DNA of 8,539 nt from JAWKRB01 sp041389885 (GTDB lineage: Bacteria > Myxococcota_A > Polyangia > Polyangiales > Ga0077539), in assembly GCA_041389885.1 (NCBI GenBank), contig JAWKRB010000060.1:1-8539 (forward strand), written 5' to 3'. The translations under genes were made by a program, and so were the position numbers. The notes beneath the pieces are model-generated. The model had not been told where the DNA came from, made no database searches, and saw only the letters and a program-made list of their open reading frames with translations. Numbering within the stretch: the first letter of the stretch is position 1; each line of letters starts with the position of its first letter. Of this stretch, positions 1 through 6,029 are shown piece by piece.

Positions 1-320
1 AGCCCTTCGCGCCGCAGGCGGTGATCGACACGGTGCAGCGGCTGCTGCGGGTCGACGCGCAGCGCCTCGAGGCGCTCAAGTCCCGCGCCGAGGTCGAGGC
101 GCGGCTCCGGCGCCTCAGCCCCCGCGAGCGAGAGGTGCTGCTGCTGGTGGTGGAGGGCAAGACCAACAAGGAGGTCGCCGCGGCGATGAGCATCAGCGTG
201 AAGACCGTGGAGATCCACCGCAAGCGCATGATGGAGAAGCTTGAGGTGGGCAGCATCGCCGCCCTCGTCGCGGGCTACGCGCCGCTGCTCAGCGCCGACG
301 ACCGTGCGCCGATGCGCTGA
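1..320 (+). CDS. FixJ/NarL-type response regulator, C-terminal part (LuxR HTH), cut by window start
   Basis: This is the 3' end of a DNA-binding response regulator. The reading frame is open from the first base and begins K-P-F, the conserved lysine-proline-phenylalanine at the end of a receiver domain, so the phosphoacceptor part lies upstream of the window. The GTG at position 21 is therefore an internal valine and not a start. A linker helix (about residues 10-30 of the visible part) leads into a LuxR-type helix-turn-helix. Its hallmarks are LSPREREVLLLVVEG, then a TNKEVA first helix, then SVKTVEIHRKRMMEKL as recognition helix. The wording is closest to the FixJ group. By family knowledge, phosphorylation of the receiver frees the HTH to bind promoters. 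It lies 87 nt upstream of a second receiver gene on the same strand, in a two-component cluster, so it is a plausible transcriptional output. The target genes cannot be read from the sequence. Confidence 0.9.
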   Translation, partial: PFAPQAVIDTVQRLLRVDAQRLEALKSRAEVEARLRRLSPREREVLLLVVEGKTNKEVAAAMSISVKTVEIHRKRMMEKLEVGSIAALVAGYAPLLSADDRAPMR

Positions 321-407
321 GCCCTGCTCGCGTCAGGGTGTTCCCCAGTCGCACGGGGTGATCGCACCGACTACGAAGCCGCGGCGCGCGCGGGCACACT
401 CCGAAGC

Positions 408-860
408 ATGCCGCTCTCGCTCGCGCAGCCCTGGTCAGAGCCGTCTGCGACGCCGTCCCCCCTCAGGGGCCGCAACTCGCGCTCCGTGTCGGGGGCCTAC
501 CCGGTGCTCCACCGGCGCGTCGCCGTGGTGGACGACGACGACCTCGTCGCGCGGATCACCGCCAGAATTCTGTCGCGCGAGGGGCACCACGTGCGGATCT
601 TCGAAGACGCCACCGACGCGCTGCGCGCGATGCGCGAGGACCCCGACGCCTTCGAGGTGCTCGTCACCGACCAGAACATGCCAGGGATGACCGGCACGGC
701 GCTGATCCAGGCCGCGCGCGCGCTCCGCCCGACGCTGCGCGCGGTGCTGTCGACGGGTTGCGACGCGCCGCCCACCGAGGCCGCCGCGCTGTCGGTCGAG
801 TTCGTGCGCAAGCCCTTCCCCGCCGACGTGCTGCTCCGCGCGGTGCGCGGCGCCCCCTGA
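408..860 (+). CDS. Stand-alone receiver-domain response regulator
   Basis: A 150-residue protein consisting of one CheY-like receiver and no output domain. The acidic cluster is D42-D45 (VVDDDD), the phosphoacceptor is D88 in VTDQNMPG, the switch residue is S115 in VLSTG, and the conserved lysine is K135 in VRKPF. All residues needed for phosphotransfer are therefore present. About 36 residues before the first strand are low-complexity and rich in S, P and R. The true start may thus be further in, for example GTG at 486 or GTG at 504; the latter has a G-run (491-495) at ribosome-binding distance. ATG 408 has no clear ribosome-binding site. The gene ends 7 nt before the hybrid kinase, suggesting translational coupling and that this receiver is a partner or phosphate sink of that kinase. 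The partnership is inferred from position only. Confidence 0.88.
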   Translation: MPLSLAQPWSEPSATPSPLRGRNSRSVSGAYPVLHRRVAVVDDDDLVARITARILSREGHHVRIFEDATDALRAMREDPDAFEVLVTDQNMPGMTGTALIQAARALRPTLRAVLSTGCDAPPTEAAALSVEFVRKPFPADVLLRAVRGAP

Positions 861-867
861 GTCCCCG

Positions 868-3800
868 GTGCTGGTCCCCGCCCTGCCCCCCGACGAGGCG
901 GAGCGCGTCGCGCGCCTGCGGCAGCTCGCGCAGCTCGACGCGCCGCCAGACGCGCGCGTCGACCAGCTGCTCCGGGTGATCCGCGGGGTCTTTGACATCC
1001 CCATCGCGTTGGTAAGCCTTGTGGACCACGACCGGCAGTGGTTCCGCGGGCGCTCGGGCCTCGACATCGCAGAGACCTCGCGGGAGGTGAGCTTCTGCGG
1101 CCACGCGATCCTGGCGCAGGGCGCGTTCGTGGTCGAAGACGCCGCGGCGGACCCGCGCTTTCACGACAACCCCCTCGTCACCGGCGATCCCTGCGTGCGC
1201 TTCTACGCGGGCGTGCCGCTGCTCGGGGGCGTGGGTCGCGCGGGCGTGGGCACCCTGTGCCTGTTCGACCGCCGCCCTCGATCGTTCTCCGACGAAGACG
1301 CGCAGCGCCTCACGGGCTTCGCCGAGCACGTCGAGGCCCTGCTTCGCCTGCTGCGCGTCGAGGCCGCGTGGGACGCCGCGCCCCTCGCGGCGACCGTCAC
1401 CGACGACGACGGCCGCCTGCTGCTCGCCAACCGCGCCTTCGGCGAGCTCTGCGGTCGACCCCTGGCCACGCTCCTGGGGCGTCGCCTCGAAGACCCCATG
1501 CACCCCATAGATCGTTGGATGCTGCGCGAGATGCTCCACGACGCCGTGCGCGAAGGGCGACGACCCCCGCGGCGAGAGCTGCGCTTTCGACGGCCGAAGG
1601 GCGAGCTGGTCTCCGCGGGCACCAGCGTCGCGCCGCTGCCGCAGGGGCCCGGGCTGTCGGTGTGCGTGCTGCGCGACCTCTCCCAGGAGCGCAACGTCGA
1701 CGCCGCCGAGGAGGTGCTGGGTGAGGTCCTGCGCGAGCTCAAGCGTCCGCTCGACACCGTGCGCGGCGCGGTCTTGGCCCTCGCCTCGGCGACGCCGCAG
1801 ACGCAAGGGGTGGGCGCGCTGGCGCGACGGGAGCTCGACCAGCTCGAGTCGCTGCTCGACGCGCGCCTCGGCGACATCGGCGCGCGGCTGAAGGCTGAGG
1901 CACTGCGCGCCGAGAGCGAGCAGCGGTTCCGCGCGGTGGTGGAGCACCTCGCCGACCCGGTGCTCGTCATCGACCCTCACGGCGACATCCTCGACGCGAA
2001 CCACGCGGCGCTGCGCGACCTCCCGCGCCACGCCGCGGGCGCCGTGGGGCACAACCTCGCGGACCTCTACCCCGACCTGAAGCTGGAGGACATCGCCGCG
2101 GCCGTGCGCCCGGCGATGCAGGGCCGCGACGCGGCGCAGACCCGTCGCATGTGGGCCTCGGGAGAGGACCCGCGGCACGCGCCGACGAACGCCGCGCCGA
2201 TTGTGGCGAAGCTGCGACGCGCCGACGGGACCGACTACGAGGCCGAGGTCCGCGCGGTGCCGCTCTCGTGGGAGGGGCCGCCGCGCACCCTCGTGGTGGC
2301 CCGCGACCTCACCCCGCAGCGCGAGGCCGAGCGGGTCCTGCGCGACCACGCCGACTCTCTGGAGGCTGCGGTGCAGCGTCGCACCCAGGAGCTCGCCGCC
2401 GCCCTCGACCGCGCCGAGGCGGCGACGCGCTCGAAGTCGGCCTTCCTGGCCATGATGAGCCACGAGATCCGCACGCCCCTGAGCGCGCTCCTGGGCTTCT
2501 TCCACCTGCTCGAGGGCACCGGCCCCAACCCGCGACAGCAGGCGCTGCTCCGCGACGCCGAGCGCGCCGCCCGGCGGCTCCTCGGGATCATCAACGACAT
2601 CCTCGATTTCTCGAAGGTCGAGGCCAACGCCATGACCCTGGAGCGCGCGCCCTTCGAGCTATCGGCCGTGATCGCCGAAGTCCGCGCTGCGGTGACCCCC
2701 ACGGCGCACGCCAAGGGCATCGGCGTCTGGGTCACTTTGCCGTCAGAGGTGCCGCGTCGCCTCGTCGGTGACGCCATGCGCCTGTACCAGGTGCTGCTGA
2801 ACCTCGTGGGCAACGCGGTGAAGTTCACCGAACACGGCGGGGTTCGCATCGCGGTCCGGGCGGTGCGCGTCGACGACGAGGCGACGCTGGAATTCTCCGT
2901 CTCCGACACCGGCATCGGCATCACCGAGGCGCAGCGGCAGCACCTCCTGGAGCCCTTTCGTCAGGCCGAAGACTCCACCGCGCGGCGCTTCGGCGGCACC
3001 GGGCTGGGCCTCGCGATCTGCGACCGGCTGGTGCGCCTCATGGGCGGCAGCCTCGCGGTGCGCAGCGAACCCGGGCGGGGCAGCGTGTTCTCCTTCACCA
3101 CGCGCTTCGGACGGTTCGACGAGGACGACGAGGAGGTCGACGCGCCGATTGCCTCGGCGCCCCCCTCCCTCGAGGGCGCGCTCGTGCTCGTCGTCGAGGA
3201 CGACCCCTTCAACCAGATGGTGATCACCGAGATGGTGCGCGGCTTCGGGGCGACCGTGCGCGCCGCCTCAGACGGTGCCGAGGCGCTGCGGTCGATCCGC
3301 GCGTGGCCCGTCGACGTCGTCGTGATGGACGTGCAGATGCCCGCGATGGATGGCCTCGAGACCACGCGCAGGCTCCGCGCCGACGCGACGCTCCCGCAGC
3401 CGCCGGTGCTCGGGCTCTCGGCCAACGCCTTCGACGAGGACCGCGCCTCCGCCCACGACGCGGGCATGAACGACTTTCTCCCCAAGCCCGTGGAGCCGAG
3501 GGTGCTCCACGCCCGGCTCGCGCGCCTGCTCCTGCGCGAGAGCGCTCCGCCCGCGCCCGCCCTCGACCCGCGCTACCTCGCGGAGCAGCTCGGCCTCGAC
3601 GAGGCCGGCGTCGCGCGCTTCGCGCTGCGCTACCTGCACACCCTCCGCGCCGCCACCGAGGAGCTCACCGGCAGCGCCGAGCGCGGAGACCTCACTGCCC
3701 TCGCCGCGGTGGCCCACCGCCTCAAGAGCTCGTCGGCGATGGTCGGCGCAACCCAGCTCTCGGCGCTGTGCCGCGCCCTCGAGTCGGCCGCGCAGCGCGG

Positions 3801-3921
3801 AGAGCGCGTCGCGGCGGTCGCGCAGGCGCCGACCGTGCTCCGCGAAATCGCCCGGGTGCGCCACGAGGCCGAGGCCCTCGTCGCCGCGCAGGAGGCCAGG
3901 CGCGCTGCGGGTTCTCCCTGA
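868..3921 (+). CDS. Soluble hybrid histidine kinase, GAF-PAS-PAS-HisKA-HATPase-REC-Hpt
   Basis: A 1017-residue multidomain sensor kinase with no membrane segment or signal peptide, so it is cytoplasmic. Domains in order: GAF about 27-160 (FCGHAIL and FYAGVPLL motifs); PAS about 168-275; a vestigial DHp-like helix pair about 280-345; PAS about 350-480; signalling coiled coil about 490-528. HisKA follows with H532 in SHEIRTPL. HATPase_c has N645 and N649 in the N-box, D680 in DTGIGI and GGTGLGL from 709. REC spans about 771-888, with acidic E777/D778/D779, phospho-D821 in MDVQMPAMDG and K873. Hpt spans about 897-1000, with H950 in AHRLKSSS. Every catalytic residue of a His-Asp-His relay is present. 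The start is GTG 868, 7 nt after the preceding stop and without a visible Shine-Dalgarno, so it is probably coupled. The signal is unknown: I see no cysteine or histidine pattern that would identify a chromophore or metal. The final phosphate acceptor may be the receiver at 408-860 or the LuxR-type regulator at the window start. Confidence 0.93.
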   Translation: MLVPALPPDEAERVARLRQLAQLDAPPDARVDQLLRVIRGVFDIPIALVSLVDHDRQWFRGRSGLDIAETSREVSFCGHAILAQGAFVVEDAAADPRFHDNPLVTGDPCVRFYAGVPLLGGVGRAGVGTLCLFDRRPRSFSDEDAQRLTGFAEHVEALLRLLRVEAAWDAAPLAATVTDDDGRLLLANRAFGELCGRPLATLLGRRLEDPMHPIDRWMLREMLHDAVREGRRPPRRELRFRRPKGELVSAGTSVAPLPQGPGLSVCVLRDLSQERNVDAAEEVLGEVLRELKRPLDTVRGAVLALASATPQTQGVGALARRELDQLESLLDARLGDIGARLKAEALRAESEQRFRAVVEHLADPVLVIDPHGDILDANHAALRDLPRHAAGAVGHNLADLYPDLKLEDIAAAVRPAMQGRDAAQTRRMWASGEDPRHAPTNAAPIVAKLRRADGTDYEAEVRAVPLSWEGPPRTLVVARDLTPQREAERVLRDHADSLEAAVQRRTQELAAALDRAEAATRSKSAFLAMMSHEIRTPLSALLGFFHLLEGTGPNPRQQALLRDAERAARRLLGIINDILDFSKVEANAMTLERAPFELSAVIAEVRAAVTPTAHAKGIGVWVTLPSEVPRRLVGDAMRLYQVLLNLVGNAVKFTEHGGVRIAVRAVRVDDEATLEFSVSDTGIGITEAQRQHLLEPFRQAEDSTARRFGGTGLGLAICDRLVRLMGGSLAVRSEPGRGSVFSFTTRFGRFDEDDEEVDAPIASAPPSLEGALVLVVEDDPFNQMVITEMVRGFGATVRAASDGAEALRSIRAWPVDVVVMDVQMPAMDGLETTRRLRADATLPQPPVLGLSANAFDEDRASAHDAGMNDFLPKPVEPRVLHARLARLLLRESAPPAPALDPRYLAEQLGLDEAGVARFALRYLHTLRAATEELTGSAERGDLTALAAVAHRLKSSSAMVGATQLSALCRALESAAQRGERVAAVAQAPTVLREIARVRHEAEALVAAQEARRAAGSP

Positions 3922-3940
3922 CGCGACGCGATCATTTCCC

Positions 3941-3974
3941 AGGTTGTTGCGCTCGTCGAAACGGCCGACAACCT
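3941..3974. promoter_or_regulatory. Inverted repeat between the hybrid kinase and the GAF pseudokinase
   Basis: AGGTTGT (3941-3947) and ACAACCT (3968-3974) are perfect inverted arms. With one G-U and one G-C pair added inside, the RNA would form a 9-bp stem with a 16-nt loop. No T-run follows, so an intrinsic terminator is unlikely. It fills most of the only sizeable gap in the operon, just ahead of the probable GTG start at 3986. It could be an operator, a processing site or a leader hairpin. It also covers the TTG at 3944, which argues against that codon being the start. Confidence 0.35.
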
Positions 3975-3985
3975 GCGGATATCTC

Positions 3986-5119
3986 GTGTTGCTAAGCTCA
4001 ATCCCGTCCCCGCACGCCGCGCTCCTCGCGGAGCTCGCAGTGCTCGAAGAAGAGCTGCTGCGAACGCCGGCAGAGTGCGACCTCCCAGGCGCCGTCGCCG
4101 ACCTCGCCGCGCGCCACCTGGGGTGCACCCAGGGCACCCTCTACGCCGTGACCTGGATGGCCGACACGCCGCTGCTGGAGCCCATGCCATCGCGGCTGAG
4201 GGGCACGGCGCTCCCGCGGCACTGCCGCCACCTCCCCGCGGAGGTGGTCACGGCGTGGCACCCGCAGGCGGCGCATCCTCCGACGTGGGCCCTGCTCTCA
4301 GATCGTCGCACGCTCCTGCTGCCCGTGCTCGTGCGGCGCGAACTCGTGGCCACGGTGTGGCTCCAACGCCACGAGGGCTGGGGCGACGAGGTTCTCACCC
4401 CGCTGCGCCTGCTCGCCTCCCTGGTGGGCTTCGCCCTCGAGGCGCGCCAGGCGCAGGACGCGTTCATCGATGCCCGCGCGGAGGCGCGCCGCACGCGTCG
4501 CGTCAACGAGGCCTACCACGCGCACCTGAGCGGGCCGATCCGCGCGGCCGTGCGCGCCGCGCGAGGTTTCTCGCTGCTCTACCGCGAGGAGCGCGGCGAC
4601 GACGGGCGGGGCACCGACGCGACGCTCGACGCCATGGCGGAGCAGCTCCATCTGCTCGCGACGCAGATCGACGCGCTGGTGGCGCTCGGCGCGCCGGAGG
4701 AGATCGCCCACGCGCACCGCGCGTTTGCCGCGGCGGACTGCTTTCGCGACGCCGAGCTCCGCGCCCGCGCGGAGCGGCCCGAGATGAACCTCGAGGTGCA
4801 CCTCATCGAGCTGCCCGCCACGGTGGGCAACGACGAGCTCCTGCGCCGCGCCGCGGCCGCGCTCTTTCAGGCGCTGCGGTGCCGCGCCCAGGGAGGCCGC
4901 GCCGCCGTCGCGGTGCGCGGCGAAGAGGCCCTCGACGGGCTTCGCATCGTGTGGACCGACGACACCGCGCCGCCCGCCACGGGTGAGCAGCGCGCGCTCA
5001 TGGAGTTGATCCTGCTGCGCGCGGAGCGCTGCCTCGCGCGCATGGGCGGCTCGCTGCAAATCGATCGCGACGACGACCAGGGGCTCGTCGTCTCCCTCCA
5101 ACTGCCCTTTGGAGCCTGA
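3986..5119 (+). CDS. GAF-domain protein with degenerate histidine-kinase-like C-terminus (pseudokinase)
   Basis: About 377 residues from GTG 3986. The frame is open further up to TTG 3944, but that codon sits in an inverted repeat and the extra residues look non-coding. Residues about 10-150 resemble a GAF sensor domain: a LLAELAVLEEELL helix, then ARHLGCTQGTLYAV, and LLLPVLVRRELVATVWLQ. A helix-rich stretch follows, in place of DHp. Aligning its proline with the H-box SHELRTP puts alanine A179 where the phospho-histidine belongs, in Y-H-A-H-L-S-G-P. The C-terminal third keeps the order of an HATPase_c fold, including an R-MGGSLQI strand and a terminal VVSLQLPF strand. It lacks the N-box asparagines, the DxGxG motif (it has WTDDTAPPATG) and the GxGLG loop. 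It probably neither binds ATP nor autophosphorylates in the usual way. The stop is 3 nt before the next ATG. An inferred role is as an allosteric or scaffolding partner of the upstream kinase. No membrane segment. Confidence 0.75.
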   Translation: MLLSSIPSPHAALLAELAVLEEELLRTPAECDLPGAVADLAARHLGCTQGTLYAVTWMADTPLLEPMPSRLRGTALPRHCRHLPAEVVTAWHPQAAHPPTWALLSDRRTLLLPVLVRRELVATVWLQRHEGWGDEVLTPLRLLASLVGFALEARQAQDAFIDARAEARRTRRVNEAYHAHLSGPIRAAVRAARGFSLLYREERGDDGRGTDATLDAMAEQLHLLATQIDALVALGAPEEIAHAHRAFAAADCFRDAELRARAERPEMNLEVHLIELPATVGNDELLRRAAAALFQALRCRAQGGRAAVAVRGEEALDGLRIVWTDDTAPPATGEQRALMELILLRAERCLARMGGSLQIDRDDDQGLVVSLQLPFGA

Positions 5120-5122
5120 GCC

Positions 5123-5500
5123 ATGAACATGTTAATTGTACAGAGTTTCTCAGGGGATCGCGCGCTCCTGCAGGCCGTCGCAAACGAGCTCCAAGACATC
5201 GACAAACTACAGGTCGTCTCGTCAGCGCAGGAGGCCGCGGAGTTCCTCGCGACGATGCCGCCATCGGGGCCTACCGTCATCGCCGACGGCGAAGACAAAG
5301 ACAGCGCGGTGGACCTGCTGCTCTACCTCGCCGCGATGCAGCGGAGCCGCACCTTCATCCTCGTCGACGACCTGCAGAGCGAGCGCGCCGCACGGCTGCG
5401 TCGCAAGGGCGGCGCGCGGGTGATCCCCCGTCCCACGAACCTCGCCAGCCTCCGGCTCATGCTCCGCATCGCGCAGGGGCCTCGCCGCGGCGCGGCGTAG
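5123..5500 (+). CDS. Receiver-like protein lacking key phosphotransfer residues (pseudo-receiver)
   Basis: A 125-residue protein with the alternating strand-helix pattern and length of a CheY-like domain. The first strand (MLIVQSF) is followed by S-G-D and not by the usual Asp-Asp pair that binds magnesium. The third strand, TVIADGED, offers D55 as a possible phosphoacceptor. The fourth strand ends LVDD, with no Ser/Thr at the switch position. The fifth ends VIPRPTN, with R103 replacing the invariant lysine of K-P. It thus resembles the atypical receivers that work without normal phosphorylation. ATG 5123 lies 3 nt after the pseudokinase stop, so the two are probably co-translated; the start sits in an AT-richer patch than its surroundings. 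No output domain. Assignment rests on fold pattern and context, and a different alpha/beta fold is possible. Confidence 0.65.
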   Translation: MNMLIVQSFSGDRALLQAVANELQDIDKLQVVSSAQEAAEFLATMPPSGPTVIADGEDKDSAVDLLLYLAAMQRSRTFILVDDLQSERAARLRRKGGARVIPRPTNLASLRLMLRIAQGPRRGAA

Positions 5501-5521
5501 AGGCGTTACGTCCCCGCGCAG

Positions 5522-6002
5522 TCAGGCGCGGCCGTGCCCTCCACCGCCGCGCGACGAGCGCAGGGTGAGACGTCGCCCCTCGCGCGACGATGGCGTCGCG
5601 CCAGATCGCGCGGGCGCGGCGGGCGAGGTCGTCGAGCCAGTCGTATCGTCGGTCGGGGTCGTGGTGAGAGATCGCGAGGCGGCGTGCCCCCGCGGCGCGG
5701 CCGGGGCGCACGCCCTGCTGCCAGGTGGAGTGCCCCCAGCCGCGATGCGCGTCGAGCTCGCGGTGCTCGTAGGTGCAGCGGTAGATCACCAGGTCGGCGC
5801 GGTGGATCAGCGCGATCTCGGCGGGGTCGAGCGCGCCCGGGGTGTGCTCCACGTCGGTCACGTAGCAGGCCGCGAGGCCGCGGTGCTCGACGCGGTAGGC
5901 CGTGGCGCCGTCGGGGTGGTTCAGCAGGGCCGTGGTCACGCGCAGGTCACCCGGGAGGGAGAGCGCGCCGCCCGCGGTGATGTCGTCGAAGCGCAGCGAG
6001 AT
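5522..6002 (-). pseudogene. Metallo-beta-lactamase-fold hydrolase, C-terminal half only, 5'-truncated and frameshifted
   Basis: The minus-strand frame entering at about 6002 reads LRFDDITAGGALSLPGD, then LNHPDGATAYRVEH, YVTDVEHTPG, GWGHSTWQQG and ISHHDPD. This is the C-terminal half of an MBL-fold hydrolase. The D of DVEH, the H of GHSTWQ and the H of HHDP match the later metal or active-site motifs of that family. The N-terminal half with the HxHxDH zinc motif is absent, because the frame meets foreign sequence near 6003 and an in-frame stop at about 6033-6035. Near the 3' end, the frame after AIV runs into unlike, Arg-rich sequence and stops only at 5457, inside the neighbouring receiver gene. 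A shift within CGCGCG (5581-5586) gives R-E-G-R-R-L-T-L, the expected family ending, and a stop at 5522. I therefore end the relic at 5522. The substrate is unknown, and it is very unlikely to be functional as shown. Confidence 0.72.
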
Positions 6003-6023
6003 TGAACGAAAGCGGGCGAATTG
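5996..6023. other. Junction between very GC-rich DNA and yicC-bearing DNA of different style
   Basis: Hydrolase coding sequence on the minus strand is recognisable up to about 6000. The yicC coding sequence starts on the plus strand at 6024-6030. The composition and codon style change across this short interval. No terminal repeat, tRNA or integrase marks the break. It is either a real recombination joint or a chimeric assembly join; the sequence alone cannot decide. Confidence 0.5.
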
Positions 6024-6029
6024 ATGGGA

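Noticed and set aside
343..358. CCCC-N8-GGGG as a possible terminator after the LuxR-type regulator
   Set aside because: Only a 4-bp stem with no T-run, common by chance at this GC content.
664..2505. 613-codon open frame on the minus strand across the receiver and hybrid kinase genes
   Set aside because: Arg/Ala/His-rich translation without domain motifs, antisense to clear domains; a normal shadow of GC-rich coding DNA. The same applies to 435-1067, 1203-1970, 3268-4137 and 4298-5101.
3944..3985. TTG 3944 as the start of the GAF pseudokinase
   Set aside because: It lies within an inverted repeat, lacks a ribosome-binding site and adds residues without family character; GTG 3986 is a better choice, though unproven.
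4075..4986. 303-codon plus-strand frame inside the GAF pseudokinase
   Set aside because: Almost entirely Arg, Ala, Gly and Pro, with no motif; it is the out-of-frame reading of the gene at 3986-5119. The frames at 3303-3995 and 2151-2771 are of the same kind.
5534..6005. Plus-strand frames of about 147 codons opposite the hydrolase remnant
   Set aside because: The minus strand shows recognisable MBL-fold motifs (GHSTWQ, HHDP); the plus-strand translations are Arg/Gly-rich shadows.
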